Assembly: GCA_018873245.2 (NCBI GenBank)
Contig: JAEMBT020000006.1
Span: forward strand, 13,548,387 to 13,612,386
Direction of reading: 5' to 3'
Origin: Archegozetes longisetosus
Lineage: Eukaryota > Arthropoda > Arachnida > Sarcoptiformes > Trhypochthoniidae
DNA: 64,000 nt
Position 1 is the first letter of the stretch, and every line of letters begins with the position of its first letter. The position numbers and the translations under genes were made by a program. The notes under the pieces were generated by a model, which ran no database searches, had not been told where the DNA came from, and saw nothing but the letters and a program-made list of their open reading frames with translations. Positions 59,629-64,000 of this stretch are shown here, piece after piece.

Positions 59629-61866
59629 TTAGATATCTGATTCTCCGACTATACGAGAAAAGTTCTCCATTGAAATAGAGTTGGTGCTCACATTATTTTC
59701 CTTATTACTCTGTACTTTAGGCGTTGAATTAATTGTAGTCATACGTAATGTATTTGATCGATGATGAATATATCTCCCACGAGGTGTAGAATCGGAAGAT
59801 GATAGTTCTAGTAATGAGCTGAGTTTTAATCTTATGCAATGGACAATGCTCTTGATTCCCTGTCTGTAGTGCTTATTCAACCAAAAATAGATGAATGGAT
59901 TGTAACAGACCTAAAGTATTACGGAATTATTACCCAATTATCAAACATCAGAGGAGGAAAAAGTGCTTTCTAATTAAAAAAAATAGTCTATTTTATAAAT
60001 AAAACAAGGTTTCGAAAGTTTCAGTCTAGTAATATAAAAAGCAGAACAGCTAAGTTTCTCTGAATTATTGCTTGGTCCTTAACATAGATTTGATTAGGGA
60101 CTGTGCGGCATGAAAACAGATAATGAAACGATCATATTATATAATCAAAAGTCAATTGAAAGCGAATTTTTTCAAAAATTTGCTGCCAATATTAGGTCAA
60201 GCCTTCAAAATTGACTCAAATTTTCTATATTTCAAGAAATTAGTCGGAAAATAATTCTCAAATCTTACTCCTAAAAATTCGTCTTACAAAGAATTAAAGA
60301 CTCGACAGTAGTTTTCTCTATTTTTAATAATAAATTCCACAGGAATCAAAATTGAAAATTGTCTTTTGATTAACAGCATAAAATCCAGAAAATTTGAGAG
60401 GCAACTTTGAAGGAGTGGCCTAATATAGGCGTAAATCAATTTTGAAAAATCAAAATCATCCTGAATTGACTTTGATAATATAATTGTTTGATTACTATTT
60501 TTATTACACATAGTTTTCTTATGAGGTTGTATTATAGAAATCTGACTCTATCTCACTAAAAGATACTACAGACAAATATATTGCATCGTTGAACTCAGCT
60601 CGATGAATGATGTTAAAGCCCGGCCCAACAATATGCCACACTCACTTTTTATTACTTTGCCCCCTATGGTTAGAAACACCATCGCCAACTAGAATTTTCA
60701 AATTTAAACTGAACTTACAAGTTATTTTCCCCAAATGAGTACAGCCATAGGGCACCTAATGGAGACTCGTTAAAACTAACTTTCGTGAACCTGATTGAAC
60801 ATAAGGTGAGGATAACGTTAGGTAGTTCAACTTGAGAGGCTTCGCATCATTTGCTTGGCGGTCTGACGCTGTCTTCACTTAGGCTAAATCAATACGTGTA
60901 TATTTGACCACTTTATAGAGAAATCCCACTAGAAAATTTGTTTTTGACAACAACGACAGTCACTAAAAGTGGGTGTGCCATATTTTTCGGTGGGGTTTAA
61001 AACTACTCATCGGACTGAGTTCATCGGTGTATTGAGTTTGTCTATGGGACTTCCCACTAAGGTGGAGCCGGATCACTATAATACAACCAGATCTGATACA
61101 AGTACTTTATGATAATTTAGAGAATTTTCTCAACCTACACTACTTTGAATTTCTAAGATTCTAAAATTTCTCATCAAGGAAAAGGCTATGGCATATGAAC
61201 GATTATACCGAGATTTTAAATAATAATAAATAAAAATGGATAGGTAATTAAATTCTAGATCTCTAAACCAGTATTAATCATTTTTATGATTGATGCAATA
61301 AAACCTGAAAAATGGCAACATTTACCGAACTCATCGCAAACCAATGACAAATGAAGAATAAATTTGTATTGTAAACAATATTTCCATCAGAAAAATCAGA
61401 TAAAATATGAAAAACATTTAGTGGTAACCAGGAGATCGAAAAAACAACGACCACAATAGCCAACATTTTAATGGATCTTCGACGTGACTTTTGCCTAGCT
61501 TCCTGTTGGTTAGATTCAACTCCCTGTTTAAGCCACATGTTAAAACTAATTCTGATATATGCAAAAGCTGTTATAGATAGTGGTAAAACATATTGAGTGA
61601 GAAATGTGAACATTGTTATGATCTGTCTGTAAACTCTTTGTGGTGAAGGATATAATGCTTGACATCGAAATAATGTTTTGTGACCCAATATTTCGACCAC
61701 TTGATTGAACGCCACATTAGGTATTGAGAAAGCAATGGCTGTCGTCCAAATGAAGAATATAATAATAAGTATTGGCATTGAAGTTGAGAGGCGTCTGTGC
61801 AACGGATTTATTATAGCCTGATATCTATCGATTGCTATTACAGTCATTGAGAATGTTGAGACATAC
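59629..61866 (-). CDS. Neuropeptide-type rhodopsin-class GPCR, C-terminal part
   Basis: Two exons, leftward: 61326-61866 and 59629-59910, joined in phase (GTAAAT donor after FAMSS; acceptor before VCYNPF). The first exon opens in helix 3 after acceptor TTCACAG. Visible landmarks are YVSTFSMTVIAIDRYQAIINPL (DRY motif), FIWTTAIAFSIPNVAF (helix 4), RCQALYPSP in loop 2 with the conserved Cys, FLTQYVLPLSITAFAYIRI (helix 5), VVVVFSISWLPLNVFHIL (helix 6) and HWFAMSSVCYNPFIYFWLN (helix 7, NPxxY). About 273 residues are covered. The pattern fits the neuropeptide Y / RYamide / GPR83-like group; the ligand cannot be named. The basic loop 3 and Ser/Thr-rich tail are typical of G-protein and arrestin contacts. 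N-terminal exons (helices 1-3) were not found to the right and are probably beyond the window. Confidence 0.9.
60590..61023. mobile_element. 434-bp TIR element in the receptor intron
   Basis: Inverted repeats of about 64 bp: TGAACTCAGCTCGATGA on the left, the complement of TGAACTCAGTCCGATGA on the right. Further shared words are ATATG(G/C)CACAC and CACTTTT. It lies wholly in the intron. Target duplication was not resolved; family unknown; non-coding. Confidence 0.75.
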
Positions 61867-62989
61867 CTGTGAACAAAAGTTAAATTTTTCATGTTTCTAC
61901 TCTAATTAATGATAAATCACTGCTCAAATAATTTATGAAATAAATGAGAAGACATTAATATTAAATCCCTTATTGTACTGATTCAACAGGTATTATGTTG
62001 AAAATCGTTAGAGTTATACAGCGTTGCTCATCATCTATTACATAGTACTGAATATTAAATTAGTTTTGAATTGTTGTTGTAAGTGCTAAACGATGTTTTC
62101 AAGATTAAAATTTTCATATTATTTGCTTTTACTTTTATGGTTAAATTTTGGAATTCTATTTGCCACATTGCGCTCCACTAAGATCTAGAGTAAAACAGTA
62201 AAACTTAAAGTAAATAAAATTGATTATTGCTTCTATTTTATAATCGCTTAAGTCAGTTCAGATTGATTCAAATTCTTCTGAAATTGACAGTTTATAGATT
62301 AGTCAAATAGCTTGAGTTCACTCAATTATTTCGGGTTAGTAATGATTGATTATGAAAATTTGCATTAAAAGAATGTAATGCTCACTTGTCAAGGAAAATC
62401 ACATGAGTTTTCATGAAAAAGCCTTCAAAATTTTTCGAGTGATATAATAGTCATGAGTAGCACTAAGATTTTATCCAATAAAACTCTAATATTTAGCAAA
62501 CAAGCAAAGCACGCATTCAAGTGAAAAGACTTAAAAAATATTTTCCCGCAAATTAAAGTTCGATCAGTCATTATAGAAGTCACATAAACTTTTGTTTCTT
62601 TGGTTTCTCTAGAGTTTTAATATAAACCTCAAATTGAAAAGACTTTGGATTATGACTAATGTTTTGATAAAACTCTTTACGCATAATTTCTTATCAGAGA
62701 ATAATTAGATATTGTTGATAATCCGAATTAGTTTTCTTCAGTTAAACAAATTAGATAAGGCTAAGAGTAATATTATTATTGGTATTGAAAGCTGGACTAA
62801 TGTTTTGGATTAATGTTTGCCGTTTAACGCATCCGAAATGAAGAATAACTGAAACAATTTGTAAGAAAGACCTATAAGATTCGGTAAGTTGAATGAGTAA
62901 CAGGAATGAGTGGCTAAATGTTGGTTTTTCTAAGATTTGTCCACAAATTATTCAAAAGTGACCTAGAACATAATGACTGCAGGTATCGT

Positions 62990-62991
<2 letters not shown>
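61867..62991. other. Probable receptor intron, no exon found
   Basis: Upstream helices 1-3 of the receptor were searched for on the minus strand and not recognised. AT-rich, no repeat. Confidence 0.4.

Positions 62992-63033
<42 letters not shown>
62992..63033 (+). repeat. (AG)n microsatellite
   Basis: About 21 uninterrupted AG units. Likely length-polymorphic. Confidence 0.97.
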
Positions 63034-63035
<2 letters not shown>

Positions 63036-63177
63036 GCTTTTAAGTACCCGATTTAATCTAAAACAATAGTTTTGGCAAACGAGTTGAGAAAAGTTTGTCA
63101 ATTTTTAGGTATAATGTAGAACTTATTTTTTCATTTAATTCATTTATTATAATTATATTAATAATTGGGTAAATCCG

Positions 63178-64000
63178 GGCTGATGGCTCTAAAGGGGTTT
63201 CCGACTCCCCACCTCCAAGTGTAATACATCATTGGATTCAGTTCGTCGAGGTGAACATTTTGATACCACACTTGACAACTTCTGGCCAACGAGACCTAAC
63301 CCCCTCGAAAATGGGTAAACCTGGCTTTACCAAGTTGTAATCCAAGCCAAACCTGATTTAAACTAAGGTATAATAGGTTAGGTCGCTTCATGAACTAACT
63401 TATTCTCCCTTTGTTTATATCAGGCTTATTTGGGTTACGACCCGAAAATCCAAGTTTGTCCATTACGAGGTACTAAACCAAACAATGATGGATATCTCGA
63501 GAACTACTTGTGATAATCGATCAAGTAATATATCAAAATACTTAGTTCTATGTCCTGAGTCCAATGATATATTACTTGGCGGTAGGGTGACCAAGTCAAA
63601 AACTGTTAAATGCGGGACAAACAAAATTGGCTCCCTTATAGAATTTTTAATCTGATTGAAGTTTGAAATAACAATTATTTGAAATATAAACTAAAGATTT
63701 GATTAAGAACTACAATTTATAATAGTCACACACACAATGTGAATGAAAACAAGGTATAAGATAAACTGATTAAAGCCCTTTTATCTAAAGACTTCCACAT
63801 GTTTTAAGATAAAAAACGTGTTGACAACAAAATTACATTCTTTGCATTAAACAAAAACACAGTGAAAATTTTTTAAGATAAATCTTAGAATTATGATCTT
63901 TTCCGTCCCGCAAAAGGTGCATACGGTATGCGGGACACAACTGTTAAATGCGGGACACTTGGTCACCCTACTTGGCGGGGTCAGCCACTCCCGTCAGGAG
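63178..64000. mobile_element. Long-TIR element, cut by window end
   Basis: GTAATACATCATTGGATTCAG at 63221-63241 is inverted as CTGAGTCCAATGATATATTA at 63555-63574. After skipping the MITE inserted at 63583-63970, the right arm continues to the window end with words (GGTCAGCCACTCC) resembling the left outer part (GGCTGATGG, GACTCCCCACC). The true end is outside the window, so the family and target duplication cannot be determined. Confidence 0.5.
63583..63970. mobile_element. hAT-type MITE with perfect 8-bp duplication
   Basis: Ends TAGGGTGACCAAGT and ACTTGGTCACCCTA, flanked by CTTGGCGG on each side (63575-63582, 63971-63978). Subterminal words AACTGTTAAATGCGGGACA recur near both ends. Related to the older element at 45352-45786. 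The perfect duplication suggests a recent insertion into the arm of the host element. Confidence 0.95.

Noticed and set aside
60284-60511. 75-codon gene inside the receptor intron
   Set aside because: Intronic, AT-driven composition and no motif.

Overview
This looks like nuclear DNA from an arthropod, most likely a chelicerate and possibly a mite. It is strongly AT-rich, genes are sparse, and introns are GT-AG with lengths from about 63 bp to about 2 kb. Degenerate TTAGG/CCTAA tracts match the arthropod telomere repeat. A transporter of the sodium-dependent glucose transporter 1/MFSD4 type and a DUF229 protein fit that placement. The species cannot be fixed from the sequence alone.

Layout. 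0-9.8 kb: no host gene; non-autonomous DNA transposons, one dead mariner, one miRNA-like hairpin. 9.9-11.0 kb: a multi-pass membrane protein resembling the gustatory/odorant receptor superfamily (+). 11-17.5 kb: repeats, including a 0.9-kb foldback with a second element nested in it. 17.6-21.6 kb: a three-exon major facilitator transporter (-). 23.3-24.6 kb: a four-exon secreted trypsin-like protease (-). 25.1-30.3 kb: a large secreted protein (-) with a choline-kinase fold whose catalytic residues are replaced, followed by about 46 copies of a Gln/His/Asn/Ser-rich unit of 19-23 residues. 31.8-35.7 kb: a five-exon membrane-anchored DUF229 (sulfatase-like) protein (+). 36.1-36.4 kb: a 111-residue secreted orphan (+). 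36.5-59 kb: no confident host gene; a dense collection of MITEs (three or four hAT-type families, several TA-duplicating families, giant palindromes), a tRNA-derived SINE with a 15-bp target duplication, and a dead Merlin transposon. 59.6-61.9 kb: the C-terminal two exons of a rhodopsin-class neuropeptide receptor (-), whose N-terminal exons were not found and are probably beyond the window.

The genes do not form an obvious pathway, but three of them (protease, kinase-like repeat protein, 111-residue orphan) carry signal peptides and lie within 13 kb, and the DUF229 protein between them has an N-terminal membrane anchor. This could be a small cluster of secreted or secretory-pathway products. 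The most unusual item is the secreted pseudo-kinase with its internally duplicated repeat tail. No LTR element, rRNA, CRISPR or functional tRNA gene was recognised.
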